64,000 bases of DNA from Acidiferrum sp963771295 (GTDB taxonomy: Bacteria > Acidobacteriota > Terriglobia > Acidiferrales > UBA7541), in the NCBI GenBank assembly GCA_963771295.1, contig CAVYTB010000005.1, positions 124,001 through 188,000 on the forward strand, read 5' to 3'. The stretch's first letter is position 1, and the number at the start of each line of letters is the position of its first letter. Below are positions 28,860 to 37,688 of the stretch, one piece after another. The notes beneath the pieces were generated by a model. It did not search any database. It was not told where the DNA came from and saw nothing but the letters and a program-made list of their open reading frames with translations. Made by a program: the position numbers and the translations under genes.

Positions 28860-29852
28860 CTATTCTGTTCGGTTCGTGTTCAATTTAATTTCTAGAAATT
28901 CCTTCAATGCCACGGCGTTGTTATGTTCCGCATCATGCGAACTGTAAACCAGCGTGACCCTTCCACTTTTCGCGGCTTCCTGAATTACTTTGCAGGGTTC
29001 GGTGTTTTTCTTCAGCTCGTCGAAATACCGATGTCGGAATTCCTCCCATTTCATAGGGTCATGACCGAACCATCGCCGCAGCGAAGTGCTTGGTCCGACG
29101 TCTTTCAGCCAGGCATCTATGCGCAAACCGGATTTTTTGATTCCGCGAGGCCAGAGCCTTTCGACGAGGAAGCGCTTGCCATCTTTCGAGGAGCTCTTAT
29201 CGTATACCCGTTTGAGCATAATCATATCGGTTTTCCTTTCACTTTTTCTGGGACGCACAGCACGCTTGATCGTGCCGGGCCCCGGCGGATAAGTGATCCG
29301 TGTTCCCTCGACGCGGGCCCACGGTGTCAATAGGTGTGGACGTGTTCGCGTCGTGCTCTGAATCTCCTCGACCGGAATGCCTCGAATGAGGAGTGCGTCG
29401 GCGATCAGCGACCGATGGCAACGCCAAGGCACAGCTTCAGCGCACATCACGGCGACTCGCTTCTGCCTGGCAAGCCCGATCAGTCTCCGCAATGCCCGAC
29501 GAAAATCCGCTGTCTGCATGTAGTCCGCGTACCCCCGGAAACTCTTGTTCCGCCAGCCGGTGTTGATCGAGTCCCGTCGGGAATGCCGCAGACCGCCAAG
29601 TCCGGCCATATGCCGATAGCCGATGCCGGTACGCCGCAAAGTGCGCGACAAGATCGCGCCGTTGAATTGCGGATTGTGACGTGAGCGTGGGATGGTGCGT
29701 ACATCGACCAATTGACGTACCCCATGCGCCTGAAGCAGGGCGATAAAGTCTTTCTGATTCCGTGTGGAATGGCCCAGCGACAAAACAGTCGGCTTCTGCC
29801 TTAGCACAGATGCTCGGACACCTTCTCCATACTTAGTTGTTCGACCGGCCAT
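28860..29852 (-). CDS. Tandem DUF488 protein (two DUF488 domains)
   Basis: 330 residues. The first DUF488 domain (about 20-190) has LGHSTRN, LVDVRTIPRSRHNPQFN and VAVMCAEAVPWRCHRSLIADAL. The second belongs to the shorter DUF488 subfamily (about 213-325) with KRVYDKSSSKDGKRFLVERLWPRGIKKSGL and VTLVYSSHD. The function is unknown; the family has conserved Cys, His and Arg residues. Just before the second domain a GAAAGGAAA ribosome-site-like stretch precedes an in-frame ATG near 29222. One more A in the five-base run at 29243-29247 would create a stop, so two separate genes are likely in reality. The start overlaps the AhpD-like stop by one base. Confidence 0.8.
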   Translation of the reverse strand: MAGRTTKYGEGVRASVLRQKPTVLSLGHSTRNQKDFIALLQAHGVRQLVDVRTIPRSRHNPQFNGAILSRTLRRTGIGYRHMAGLGGLRHSRRDSINTGWRNKSFRGYADYMQTADFRRALRRLIGLARQKRVAVMCAEAVPWRCHRSLIADALLIRGIPVEEIQSTTRTRPHLLTPWARVEGTRITYPPGPGTIKRAVRPRKSERKTDMIMLKRVYDKSSSKDGKRFLVERLWPRGIKKSGLRIDAWLKDVGPSTSLRRWFGHDPMKWEEFRHRYFDELKKNTEPCKVIQEAAKSGRVTLVYSSHDAEHNNAVALKEFLEIKLNTNRTE

Positions 29853-30382
29853 TAATGACTCCCGGCGCGAATTTCTTCACGGCCCGATCCTGGTTCTGAT
29901 ACGCGATTCACCGGCGCAGCCGTTCTGTTCTGCGGCACTGGCTGATATGTGCCAGGCACAGTGCGAAAACTGATCGCGAGTCGATTCCAGCCATTGATCG
30001 CAACGATGGCTAGCGTCAGGTCCACCAGTTCTTTGTCATTGAAGTTCCCATGAGCCAATTCGTAGACTTCTTCCGGAACTTGCCCCTGGCTCACCCGCGT
30101 TACTGCTTCCGTCCAGGCCAGCGCGGCGCGTTCTCGCTCGGAAAAGAATGGCGTCTCTCTCCAGGCAACGACTGCGTAAAGCCGCTGCTCTGATTCGCCT
30201 GCGGCTCGCGCGTCCTTTGAATGCATGTCAATACAGTAGGCACATCCATTGATCTGCGAAACTCGCAACTTCACCAACTCGAGAAGACTGGTTTCCAAAC
30301 CGCTCTGCCGTACATAGTTCTCCAGGCCAGACAACGCTGAGACTCCGCCGGGTGTTATCTTCCGATAGTCGATTCTCGGTTT
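29852..30382 (-). CDS. Carboxymuconolactone decarboxylase / AhpD-like protein
   Basis: About 176 residues with LVKLRVSQINGCAYCIDMHSKDARAAGE, the CxxC-xxx-H motif of alkylhydroperoxidase-type proteins, and WTEAVTRVSQGQVPEEVYELAHGNFNDKELVDLTLAI. It probably acts in peroxide detoxification. An AAGGTGGAG precedes this Met. It is in the operon running from the PrpD-like gene to DUF488. Confidence 0.9.
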   Translation of the reverse strand, partial: KPRIDYRKITPGGVSALSGLENYVRQSGLETSLLELVKLRVSQINGCAYCIDMHSKDARAAGESEQRLYAVVAWRETPFFSERERAALAWTEAVTRVSQGQVPEEVYELAHGNFNDKELVDLTLAIVAINGWNRLAISFRTVPGTYQPVPQNRTAAPVNRVSEPGSGREEIRAGSH

Positions 30383-30460
30383 CATTGTCTCCACCTTCCC
30401 TTGCCCACGAACTTTCAATCCACGCTCGTCGAGACGCAACCAACGTCATTCCTAAAGCGG

Positions 30461-31063
30461 TCAGTGATAGAGGCCCGAGCTGTGCTTGCCAGTCACGATT
30501 TCCATCTTTTGCTCATATAAAATGATGCGATCGATCTGCGGATAACCGGGCTCAAATGTCCAGCCCGCTTCTCCGTATTTGGCCATCAGTCGATCAAAGA
30601 ACCATTCCTTTTTCGCCCGGTCCTCAAGAATGCGCAATGCACCAAAAACCATCACGCTTGTGTATACCAGCGCGGAATTGCAGGCAAAAGGTCGCCCTCG
30701 ATGTACTGGACCCATTTCCCCAACCTCAACACAAATCTTGGGATTCTGTTGCACGTTGCTCAGGAAATGCCCTTGGTGGTCTCCCGTATGCAGGTAGAAC
30801 TGATCGCCTCCCTCATACACATAAACCAGCGGGACGACGTACGGCCAGCCGTTCACATCTACCGAACCTACATGCGCGACTTTCTGTGCCCGCAGGAACT
30901 TGTCAACCTCCTCAGCACTCATCATTCGTTTTGAGCGGTGCATGCGCCCTCGCAGGTCGACCGGTTCACTGCCGCCTTCGAGGCCGGCCCTGAGAGGTTC
31001 GCGATGTCCTTCTTCGAAGGCAGCGAATCCCATGTCTACCGGTTCTCCATCTAACGGACACAT
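30461..31063 (-). CDS. Pyridoxamine 5'-phosphate oxidase-like flavin/F420-type protein
   Basis: About 200 residues from MCPLDGEPVDM, which has GGAGGG upstream and overlaps the folE end by 13 bases. The split beta-barrel shows FLRAQKVAHVGSVDVNGWPYVVPLVYVYEG and QFYLHTGDHQGHFLSNVQQNPKICVEV. Family members bind FMN, F420 or heme and act as oxidoreductases of small molecules. The N-terminal 40 residues before the barrel are of unknown role. Confidence 0.82.
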   Translation of the reverse strand: MCPLDGEPVDMGFAAFEEGHREPLRAGLEGGSEPVDLRGRMHRSKRMMSAEEVDKFLRAQKVAHVGSVDVNGWPYVVPLVYVYEGGDQFYLHTGDHQGHFLSNVQQNPKICVEVGEMGPVHRGRPFACNSALVYTSVMVFGALRILEDRAKKEWFFDRLMAKYGEAGWTFEPGYPQIDRIILYEQKMEIVTGKHSSGLYH

Positions 31064-31719
31064 CTTTGTCCCTCCGTGACGCTCCGCTCGAATTCCTCCA
31101 TGTAGACCCTCTCCCGCTCGAAAATCCCTCTCTTTGCTAACGTGGTCATCACCACCGCGGGACACCGCACTCCTCTTGCCGCAACGCAATCATGTTTCCC
31201 AACTGCCATCACAACGCAACCGGAGGGCTTCACTACAGACATAAAGGTATCTGCAATCCTGGACACCAACTCTTCCTGAACAATCGGTCGTGCCGCCATG
31301 GCGTGAATCAGACGCGGGATTTTTGATATTCCCACGATTCGACCGTTGGGGATGTAACCGAAGTGCATCTTACCGCCATACACCAGGAGATGATGCGGAC
31401 ATAGAGAGAAGAAATCGATGGCAGAAACTGCCACTAGCTCGTTGGCCTGAGACCGAAACGTTTTCAGAATGGCCTCGGGCTTAAGACCGGCTCCCCGCGT
31501 GAACTCCCGATAGAACCGGGCCACTCTCGCCGGTGTCTCGCGAAAGTGCTCATCCTCGATGTCCACACCCAATTCCAACAGCAACAGCTTCACGATCTCC
31601 GCCAGCCGATCGCCTTGAGGAACCGGGGCATCGACTTGCTCCTGCAATGTCGCGACTCGGGTTAGGCCGTGCTCTCCGTTTCCGTTTTTCAAATCAATTC
31701 TCCAGCTCTCCATGTCCAT
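31051..31719 (-). CDS. folE: GTP cyclohydrolase I
   Basis: About 222 residues. The core GVDIEDEHFRETPARVARFYREFTRG and FFSLCPHHLLVYGGKMHFGYIPNGRIVGISKIPRLI identifies FolE. The zinc ligands seem kept (C-P-H-H and HDCVAARG), but the usual Glu of the CEHH motif is Pro, and the TTTTS-like C-terminal motif is altered. It converts GTP to dihydroneopterin triphosphate for folate or pterin synthesis. The start follows AAGGGG, two bases beyond the previous stop. Its position in a redox and stress operon suggests a pterin cofactor role. Confidence 0.85.
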   Translation of the reverse strand: MDMESWRIDLKNGNGEHGLTRVATLQEQVDAPVPQGDRLAEIVKLLLLELGVDIEDEHFRETPARVARFYREFTRGAGLKPEAILKTFRSQANELVAVSAIDFFSLCPHHLLVYGGKMHFGYIPNGRIVGISKIPRLIHAMAARPIVQEELVSRIADTFMSVVKPSGCVVMAVGKHDCVAARGVRCPAVVMTTLAKRGIFERERVYMEEFERSVTEGQRCVR

Positions 31720-31721
31720 CT

Positions 31722-32570
31722 TTACCCCTTGAAGGTCACGACCCGTCCCCAAAGACTTGCTGTTCCCCATATTCCGGACCGCAAGCATTCCAGTTGCACG
31801 ATCTGGCTGTGGTCCACAAACAAATTGACCTCGGGACCGTAGTTCTTGATGTACCAGGCAAAGACTTCCGGATCGGCAGCCTCGAACATCACTTTGTCCA
31901 GGCCTAAGGCATTGACTATCTTTGCCGGAACATCGGTTCGCCAGGCTTTCACGTTTTCCGTGATTCCCTCCGATTCGATCATGATCATGTACGCCCCAGC
32001 GGAGAGAAACCGCTTAGCAAGCAGGATCGGCCACTCCGGATCACGAGTTCCTTCCGTCTCAAGTTCCTCCGGTCGTGTCGCGCCGCCGGCTCCGAATTGA
32101 ATGCCTACTTCCGGTTTAGCTTTCATCCCGGCTTTCTGAACCTTCTCCACCAGGCGTAACCAGTCGTCGGCCGGTAGAGTGATAAACCCACTCGAGATCT
32201 CCACAATATCGAAGTCCAACTCCTTGCACTCTCTTATATAGCGGTTCACTGCATCTGGCCCCTGCGTGACCACATGCTCGATAAAGCCCCCAGTTGAGAC
32301 CATCACGTTGTACTCGTGGCATAGAGAAATCAGTTCTTTGAGGACCCGCCGAGGCATCAAACTGAAGGACCCACCTGCGAACTTCAGAGTATCCACATAG
32401 TTCCCCATTGTCTCCAGAACGTCTTCTAGGTACCGCTTGCCAAGCGGGGAATAATAAGGACCACGTATCTCCGTTATCCCGTGTTTCCGCGGTTTCGAGC
32501 CACGTTCGTTGACTCTGAGGAAACGAAATGCCCTCTCGTCAATCGTCTGGTGCCTGCGAACCGCCATCAC
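31722..32570 (-). CDS. Phosphosulfolactate synthase-like (ComA/HSA32 family) protein
   Basis: About 282 residues, TIM-barrel type. KPRKHGITEIRGPYYSPLGKRYLEDVLETMG, YVDTLKFAGGSFSLMPRRVL, DIVEISSGF and MIMIESEGITENV match the ComA family. Archaeal ComA makes phosphosulfolactate for coenzyme M; plant HSA32 is a related protein needed for thermotolerance memory. A coenzyme M role is not supported here, as no other com genes are seen. The start is the GTG at 32570 or the next ATG at 32567; both overlap the PrpD-like stop. Confidence 0.82.
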   Translation of the reverse strand: MMAVRRHQTIDERAFRFLRVNERGSKPRKHGITEIRGPYYSPLGKRYLEDVLETMGNYVDTLKFAGGSFSLMPRRVLKELISLCHEYNVMVSTGGFIEHVVTQGPDAVNRYIRECKELDFDIVEISSGFITLPADDWLRLVEKVQKAGMKAKPEVGIQFGAGGATRPEELETEGTRDPEWPILLAKRFLSAGAYMIMIESEGITENVKAWRTDVPAKIVNALGLDKVMFEAADPEVFAWYIKNYGPEVNLFVDHSQIVQLECLRSGIWGTASLWGRVVTFKG

Positions 32571-33979
32571 GGCCTCTTCCCGCTATGTGACATCTTCTCC
32601 TCGTATTTCGTCGGTCTCCCTTCGAGGTTGTTGAGAAATCCCATGAGATCCCGCACCTGGACCAACTCCAGGTTCTGCACGGCGTAAGCAATGGACCGCC
32701 TTGTAGAACCGGTGGTGAACGTCTCGGTAAGTCGTTCAAACTTCTCGAGCGCCATTGCCCATGACATAGGTTGCGTAACAAAGCCGGGATAATCGGAAAC
32801 TTCCTTGCTTACGACACGACCGTCTCGGGCCGTAATCGTGAGCCGGCAGGGCATTTCCTTCGGGAAACGCTTGGAAAACTCCTCCGTCGGATGGATCGAT
32901 ACCTTATTCAACAATTCCTGAACATCTCGGCGGTTGATGCGTTCCGCCGTGTACTGCTCGGGCATCACCTGGCCGTCAAGCAGCGCAACACTGATCACGT
33001 AGGGGAGGCTGTGGTCTGCTTCTTCCTTTGTGCTTACTGCGGTCTTGTCTCCCTCATCTCCACCCCCAATAATGTTGTAAGCGACATCGAAGGTTTCCAC
33101 GTCGATCTGTTCGATCTCTTCCCCAGTCAAGTTTCCCTGTTCTCTGAGTTGCAAAGCGCACTCAATCGCCGTCTGGGAGTGAACTTCCGCATTGTATTTC
33201 TTGAGAACAGTGACCAGGACACGTTCGAGATTCTCGTGAGACCAGTCGATTCGAAAGCACCCCGCGATAGCGTCCATGAAGCCTTTGTCCCCTTCAAATA
33301 CTTCCAAGGGGCCGGTTACACCCTTCATGGCAAGGAAAGTCACGAAAGTGCAGCAGGCGGATGTGTTCGGATAGGCTAGCCCCTTCCAGTGAGATAGCCT
33401 GCCTGTACGTGTAACCCGCAAGGCATTGAAGGAGGCTCCGCAAATGCCGATCGCGTTTGCGGTCTGTGCGGCATCAAGTCCGAGTGCTTTCGAAACTCCA
33501 GCCGCCACCGCGTAGGACCCCTGCGTCGTGTGATCGAATCCCGCCGCCCGTACGGGCGCGGCCTCGCTGAGACGGCACTGAACTTGGTAGGCGACCGCGA
33601 GAGCGGTCATAAGGTCACGTCCACTGCCGTTCGAATATTCGACTGCGGCAAGCACTGGAGCTAGATTGTCGCTCGGATGACAGGTTTCTTCTTTGCTGAG
33701 ATAGCTATCATTAAAGTCGAGGTAACGCACCAGAGCCCCGTTGTAGAATGCAGCCCGGTCCGCGGCAGCTCGCCCGCCTCCGATTAGTGCGCAACTCCCG
33801 GTGCTGTCGAACTCTTCCACTTGATCACGCACGAGTCCGAGAGGACCACCACCTATCGCACCGATGGCGCACCCTAGGGAGTCAAGGATGCGAATCTTCA
33901 ACTGCGTGCCGGCTGCGCTTGAAATGTCATCGAACGCCGCCCGATTCACGAACTCGGCGAGTTGCTCAGCGCACGTCAT
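32567..33979 (-). CDS. MmgE/PrpD family protein
   Basis: 470 residues, matching the 2-methylcitrate dehydratase/MmgE fold: LKIRILDSLGCAIGA, DRAAFYNGALVRYLDFNDSYLSKEETCHPSDNLAPVLA, GFDHTTQGSYAVAAGVSKALGLD, CASFNALRVTRTGRLSHWKG, and the dimerisation/lid part to the end. The family dehydrates methylcitrate or isomerises cis-aconitate-like acids. No prpB or prpC is adjacent, so the substrate is open. AAGGAG precedes the start. It heads the operon that runs to DUF488; a candidate regulatory element lies 84 bases upstream. Confidence 0.9.
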   Translation of the reverse strand: MTCAEQLAEFVNRAAFDDISSAAGTQLKIRILDSLGCAIGAIGGGPLGLVRDQVEEFDSTGSCALIGGGRAAADRAAFYNGALVRYLDFNDSYLSKEETCHPSDNLAPVLAAVEYSNGSGRDLMTALAVAYQVQCRLSEAAPVRAAGFDHTTQGSYAVAAGVSKALGLDAAQTANAIGICGASFNALRVTRTGRLSHWKGLAYPNTSACCTFVTFLAMKGVTGPLEVFEGDKGFMDAIAGCFRIDWSHENLERVLVTVLKKYNAEVHSQTAIECALQLREQGNLTGEEIEQIDVETFDVAYNIIGGGDEGDKTAVSTKEEADHSLPYVISVALLDGQVMPEQYTAERINRRDVQELLNKVSIHPTEEFSKRFPKEMPCRLTITARDGRVVSKEVSDYPGFVTQPMSWAMALEKFERLTETFTTGSTRRSIAYAVQNLELVQVRDLMGFLNNLEGRPTKYEEKMSHSGKRP

Positions 33980-34064
33980 ACGTTCTCCTTATGGCCTGCC
34001 AGCACAGATGACTGTGATGTCTTCTTCTTCATCACAATCCTCATGCTGGGACTGTTTTGCAGTT

Positions 34065-34085
34065 CTAACAATGGTCTGTTTATAC
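34065..34085 (-). promoter_or_regulatory. Dispersed element copy B, upstream of the PrpD-like operon
   Basis: On the minus strand it reads GTATAAAC, five bases, ATTGTTAG, about 85-105 bases upstream of the PrpD-like start. It is one of five copies of RTAYRAAC-N5-ATTGTCAG in the window, all with the ATTG end towards the gene. Confidence 0.55.
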
Positions 34086-34225
34086 CTCCGACAGAAACGC
34101 GCGTTACACTTGTTAAGAGAAGGAAATTGCAGTACGGGAGTGAAATGGCTGCGATGACCCCTCGCTCCGCCCCCCCCGAGCAGGTTGTCGGACGCACACC
34201 TCGCATCATCGCTTGATGCTTTGCT

Positions 34226-35853
34226 TCAAGCAGGTTCACCCCTCTCTGTTCCAAACGCGTAAGCCTCTTCCGTGACGACCGGAGTCACTGCAAAATTCTC
34301 GGTAGGAGGCGGAGAAGCAACCGTCCACTCTAACCCTTTGGCTCCCCAAGGGTTGGGGCCGGCCACCGGGCCGTATCGAAATGACCAAATTAAATAGATG
34401 AGCGGGACAAGATACCCAACAGCTAGGATCGATGCGCCTGCCGTGGACAATATATTTAGTGTTTGAAACTCCGGCGGGTAGACCGCATAACGTCTGGGCA
34501 TCCCCAGATATCCAAGAATGAATTGAGGCCCAAAAGTCAGGATAAAACCGACAAACACCAGCACCGCCGCGATCCTGGCCCAGTATTCCGGGTACAGTCG
34601 GCCCGTCATCTTCGGCCACCAGTAGTGGATGCCGCCGAGATACCCCATGACCGCACCACCCACCATGATGAAATGGAAGTGGGCGACGATGAAATAGGTG
34701 TCATGGACATGTACGTCGATCGCAAGGGTCGCCAGGAATAGCCCCGTCAATCCTCCCATGGTAAAGAGAGCGATGAACCCAAGTGCATAGAGCATAGGTG
34801 CTTCGAACGAAATCGACCCCTTATAAAGGGTAGCGGTCCAGTTGAAGACCTTGATTGCTGAAGGTATCGCCACGGCGAAGCTGAAGAGTGAAAAAATCAA
34901 TCCTATGTAAAGAGACTCCCCGCTGACGAACATGTGATGACCCCACACGAGGAAAGAGAGAGCTGCGATGGCCACACTTGAAAACGCGACGAAGCCGTAA
35001 CCAAAGATTCTCTTTCTTGAGAAGGTGGCAATCAGTTCGCTGACTACTCCCATCGCCGGCAGAACCAGAACGTACACCTCGGGATGCCCGAAGAACCAGA
35101 AGAGGTGCTGGAAGAGAATCGGGTCACCGCCCAAAGCCGGATCAAAGAAGCCGAAATGCAGAAATCGCTCAAGCATGAGCAAGACCATGGTGATCGCAAT
35201 CACCGGCATGGCGAGGATAAAGATGATGCTTGTTGCGTAGAGAGACCACAGGAAAAGGGGAAGACGAAACCAGGTCAGTCCAGGCGCTCGCATTGTATGA
35301 ATCGTGACGATAAAGTTGAGCCCTGTCAGAATCGAAGAAAAGCCGGAGATGAAAACTCCCATCGCCGCGGTCATTACGTTGGAGTTTGAGTACGTCGTGC
35401 TGAGCGGGGTATAGAAGGTCCAGCCGGTGTCCACTCCGCCGACCATAACGGAATAAAGAAAAAACATCCCACCGGCCATGAAAATGTACCAACTGAGTAG
35501 ATTCAGCCGCGGAAACGCAACGTCTTTCGCGCCAATCATCAAAGGAATCAGAAAATTCCCCAATACCGCCGGAATGGAAGGCGCCAAAAAGAAGAAGATC
35601 ATGATGAGGCCGTGGACGGTAAAGAGTTGATTGTATGTAGACGGCTCGATGAGAGAGCCCTGCGGCACCATCAGGTTCAAACGCATGAGTGTCGCGGCCA
35701 AGCCGCCGACAAAGAAAAAAAGGTAATTGCAGCGAGGTACAACCAGGCGATCCTCTTATGATCAGTAGTCAGAAGCCAGGACTTTAAGCCGTAGCTGGCG
35801 TTGAGATAGTGGACGCGCGGCATAGCGCCGATTTCCGTCACGGGTGTACTCAT
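34226..35853 (-). pseudogene. coxA: Cytochrome c oxidase subunit I, frame-disrupted near its 5' end
   Basis: A heme-copper oxidase catalytic subunit with 12 membrane helices: HGLIMIFFFLAPSIPA, GHPEVYVLVLPAMGVVSE, WGHHMFVSG, and DTYFIVAHFHFIMVGG carry the heme a, heme a3 and CuB ligands and the cross-linked Tyr. From the ATG at 35853 the frame reads through TTDHKRIAWLYLAAIT, then loses register in an A7 run at 35715-35721; an eighth A restores TFFFFVGGLAATLM. The ATG overlaps the coxB stop (ATGA). A sequencing error is likely, as the remainder is intact. No coxC (subunit III) follows; the next gene is PrpD-like. Confidence 0.93.
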
Positions 35854-36800
35854 TGCTTTGCGACCTTCCGTCCGTCATCTGGTACTGCGAGGGATTTTAT
35901 ATACGCGGTAAGCTGCAAGATTTGTTCTTCGTTCAGCTGGCCCTGAAAAGTTGGCATGATGGGTGTATACCCGGCCACGATCTTTGCCGAAGGGTTGAGA
36001 ATGGATTCGCGAATGTAGCCGTCGTCCGCCGTGACGGTTTGCCCGTTATTGAGTTTGACTGTCGAACCATACAATCCAACGAACGACGGTCCCCTTCCGG
36101 TACCATGGCAGGTGATGCACGCATATTGGCGGTACAGATCCGCCCCAGCCTCAGCCATGGATTTTCTGGCGTCACCGCCACTGAGCCACTGGACGTATTC
36201 GGCCGGCTGCATAACGATGACCCAGCCGACCATGGCGGAGTGTGATGTCCCGCAATACTGGTCACAATATAGGTGATAGCGTCCTGGTTTCGTGGCCGTG
36301 AACCACAGGGTGCTAAAGTGACCGGGCACAACGTCCTTCTTGATTCGAAATGCGGGAATCGCAAAGTCATGAATCACATCTTCGGAACCCATCGTGAGCT
36401 TTATCGGAACACCGACCGGCACGTGGAGCTCATTGATGTCGCGTCTGCCATCGGGATACTGGATCTTCCACATCCATTGCTTTCCAAGTACGAAAATCTC
36501 CATCGATGTCCGCGGTGGAACCCCATTCTTAATGAAAAGCGCAGCTCCCCAAAAAAACATCACGGCGCATAGGCACATCGGAATAACAGTCCATGTGATT
36601 TCAAGGGGAAGATAGTCTTTGGTCGGTGGAGGGGTTTCGTTTCCGGGCCGACGGCGATACTTCGTCGCTAAATAGAGAATTGCCCCAAAGATCAACACGC
36701 TGAAAAAGATGAAGATAGCCACTTCAAAGTAAAATAAGTTCTGCCAGTCAGTTGCCCAACTGGAAGCTTGCACAAAGTTGCTGGAAGGCTCAGGCGTCAT
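35850..36800 (-). CDS. coxB: Cytochrome c oxidase subunit II with C-terminal cytochrome c domain
   Basis: 316 residues. Two N-terminal membrane helices precede the CuA domain (about 110-215) with the ligand motif YCDQYCGTSHSAMVG, then a cytochrome c domain (about 230-310) with CITCHGTG and PIMPTFQGQLNEEQILQL (axial Met). This is the caa3-type arrangement: electrons enter from cytochrome c at CuA. It is translated together with coxA by a four-base overlap. Confidence 0.95.
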   Translation of the reverse strand: MTPEPSSNFVQASSWATDWQNLFYFEVAIFIFFSVLIFGAILYLATKYRRRPGNETPPPTKDYLPLEITWTVIPMCLCAVMFFWGAALFIKNGVPPRTSMEIFVLGKQWMWKIQYPDGRRDINELHVPVGVPIKLTMGSEDVIHDFAIPAFRIKKDVVPGHFSTLWFTATKPGRYHLYCDQYCGTSHSAMVGWVIVMQPAEYVQWLSGGDARKSMAEAGADLYRQYACITCHGTGRGPSFVGLYGSTVKLNNGQTVTADDGYIRESILNPSAKIVAGYTPIMPTFQGQLNEEQILQLTAYIKSLAVPDDGRKVAKQ

Positions 36801-36854
36801 GGTCTTCCCGCACCCTGCCTAAGTCGTTAAGAGATCTCACAGGGTCATTTCGAC

Positions 36855-37688
36855 TCATGCCACTGCCCGCTTTCTGCCGAGTGACATCGCCAAGATCAAA
36901 CCTCCGAGTGAAAGCACCGTTGCCAGAGCCGCGAGTTTAAGGACATGTGAAACGATCACACTGTACTTCCCCGTTGCAGGGTCATACTGCGAGCAGTACA
37001 ACAGCACCTGGTCAACCGGAGAGCCGATCTTCCCCTCCGACGCCTCGACCAAGCCAAGCCGCAAATTTCCACTCGGGTACTGAATTCCGTAAAAATATCT
37101 CGCGAGGCGGCCGTCCGGAGTGACGACCATGATGCCCGTGGCATGAAAGTATTGTTTCGTCTGTGGATCATAGTTGTACCGAAAGCCGACGGCCTGCGTC
37201 AGTTGACGAATTGAAGGCTCTTCACCAGTCAAAAAATGCCAGCCCGCGCCGGCATTCGGACGGTCATACAGTCCTACATAGATAGCTTTCTTTGCAGCAG
37301 CGAGTGGAGGTTTTTCGGTGGGATCAAAACTGACCGTTACGACTTCAAACTCCCGCCCGACGTTGTATTTCAGTTCTTTCAGGCTGTGAAGAACACCGTT
37401 CAGCACGATTGTGCAAAGCATCGGACAATCGTAATAAGCCAGGACCAGAACCACCGGCTTCTGGCCAAAATACTGCCCCAGCCTGACCTCATTCCCGGTT
37501 TCATCTCGAAACACGAGATCGAGCGGAACCTGACTGTTCAGCTTCTGATCGATCCCGACATCGCGGAGAAGCGGCGGAAGTTTGCTTGGAGTCGACGGAC
37601 TTGCGGGGACCTCTGCGTTAAGCTGTGTCGATAGCCCGCAAACGAATACAACAAGCACGGTTGAAATAAAACAGAGAATCCGTCTCAT
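36855..37688 (-). CDS. SCO1/SenC family copper chaperone
   Basis: 277 residues. An N-terminal signal/anchor (about 1-25) is followed by a thioredoxin-like domain with the copper ligands YYDCPMLCTIVLNG (CxxxC) and a distal His in HATGIMVVTPDGRLARYFYG, and a C-terminal membrane helix (about 248-270). Family members deliver copper to the CuA site of subunit II, consistent with its place just upstream of coxB. One dispersed element lies about 220 bases upstream. Confidence 0.92.
   Translation of the reverse strand: MRRILCFISTVLVVFVCGLSTQLNAEVPASPSTPSKLPPLLRDVGIDQKLNSQVPLDLVFRDETGNEVRLGQYFGQKPVVLVLAYYDCPMLCTIVLNGVLHSLKELKYNVGREFEVVTVSFDPTEKPPLAAAKKAIYVGLYDRPNAGAGWHFLTGEEPSIRQLTQAVGFRYNYDPQTKQYFHATGIMVVTPDGRLARYFYGIQYPSGNLRLGLVEASEGKIGSPVDQVLLYCSQYDPATGKYSVIVSHVLKLAALATVLSLGGLILAMSLGRKRAVA

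Noticed and set aside
31722..32570. Coenzyme M biosynthesis gene
   Set aside because: The ComA-like family includes non-archaeal proteins of other function, and no comB, comC or comDE genes are nearby.
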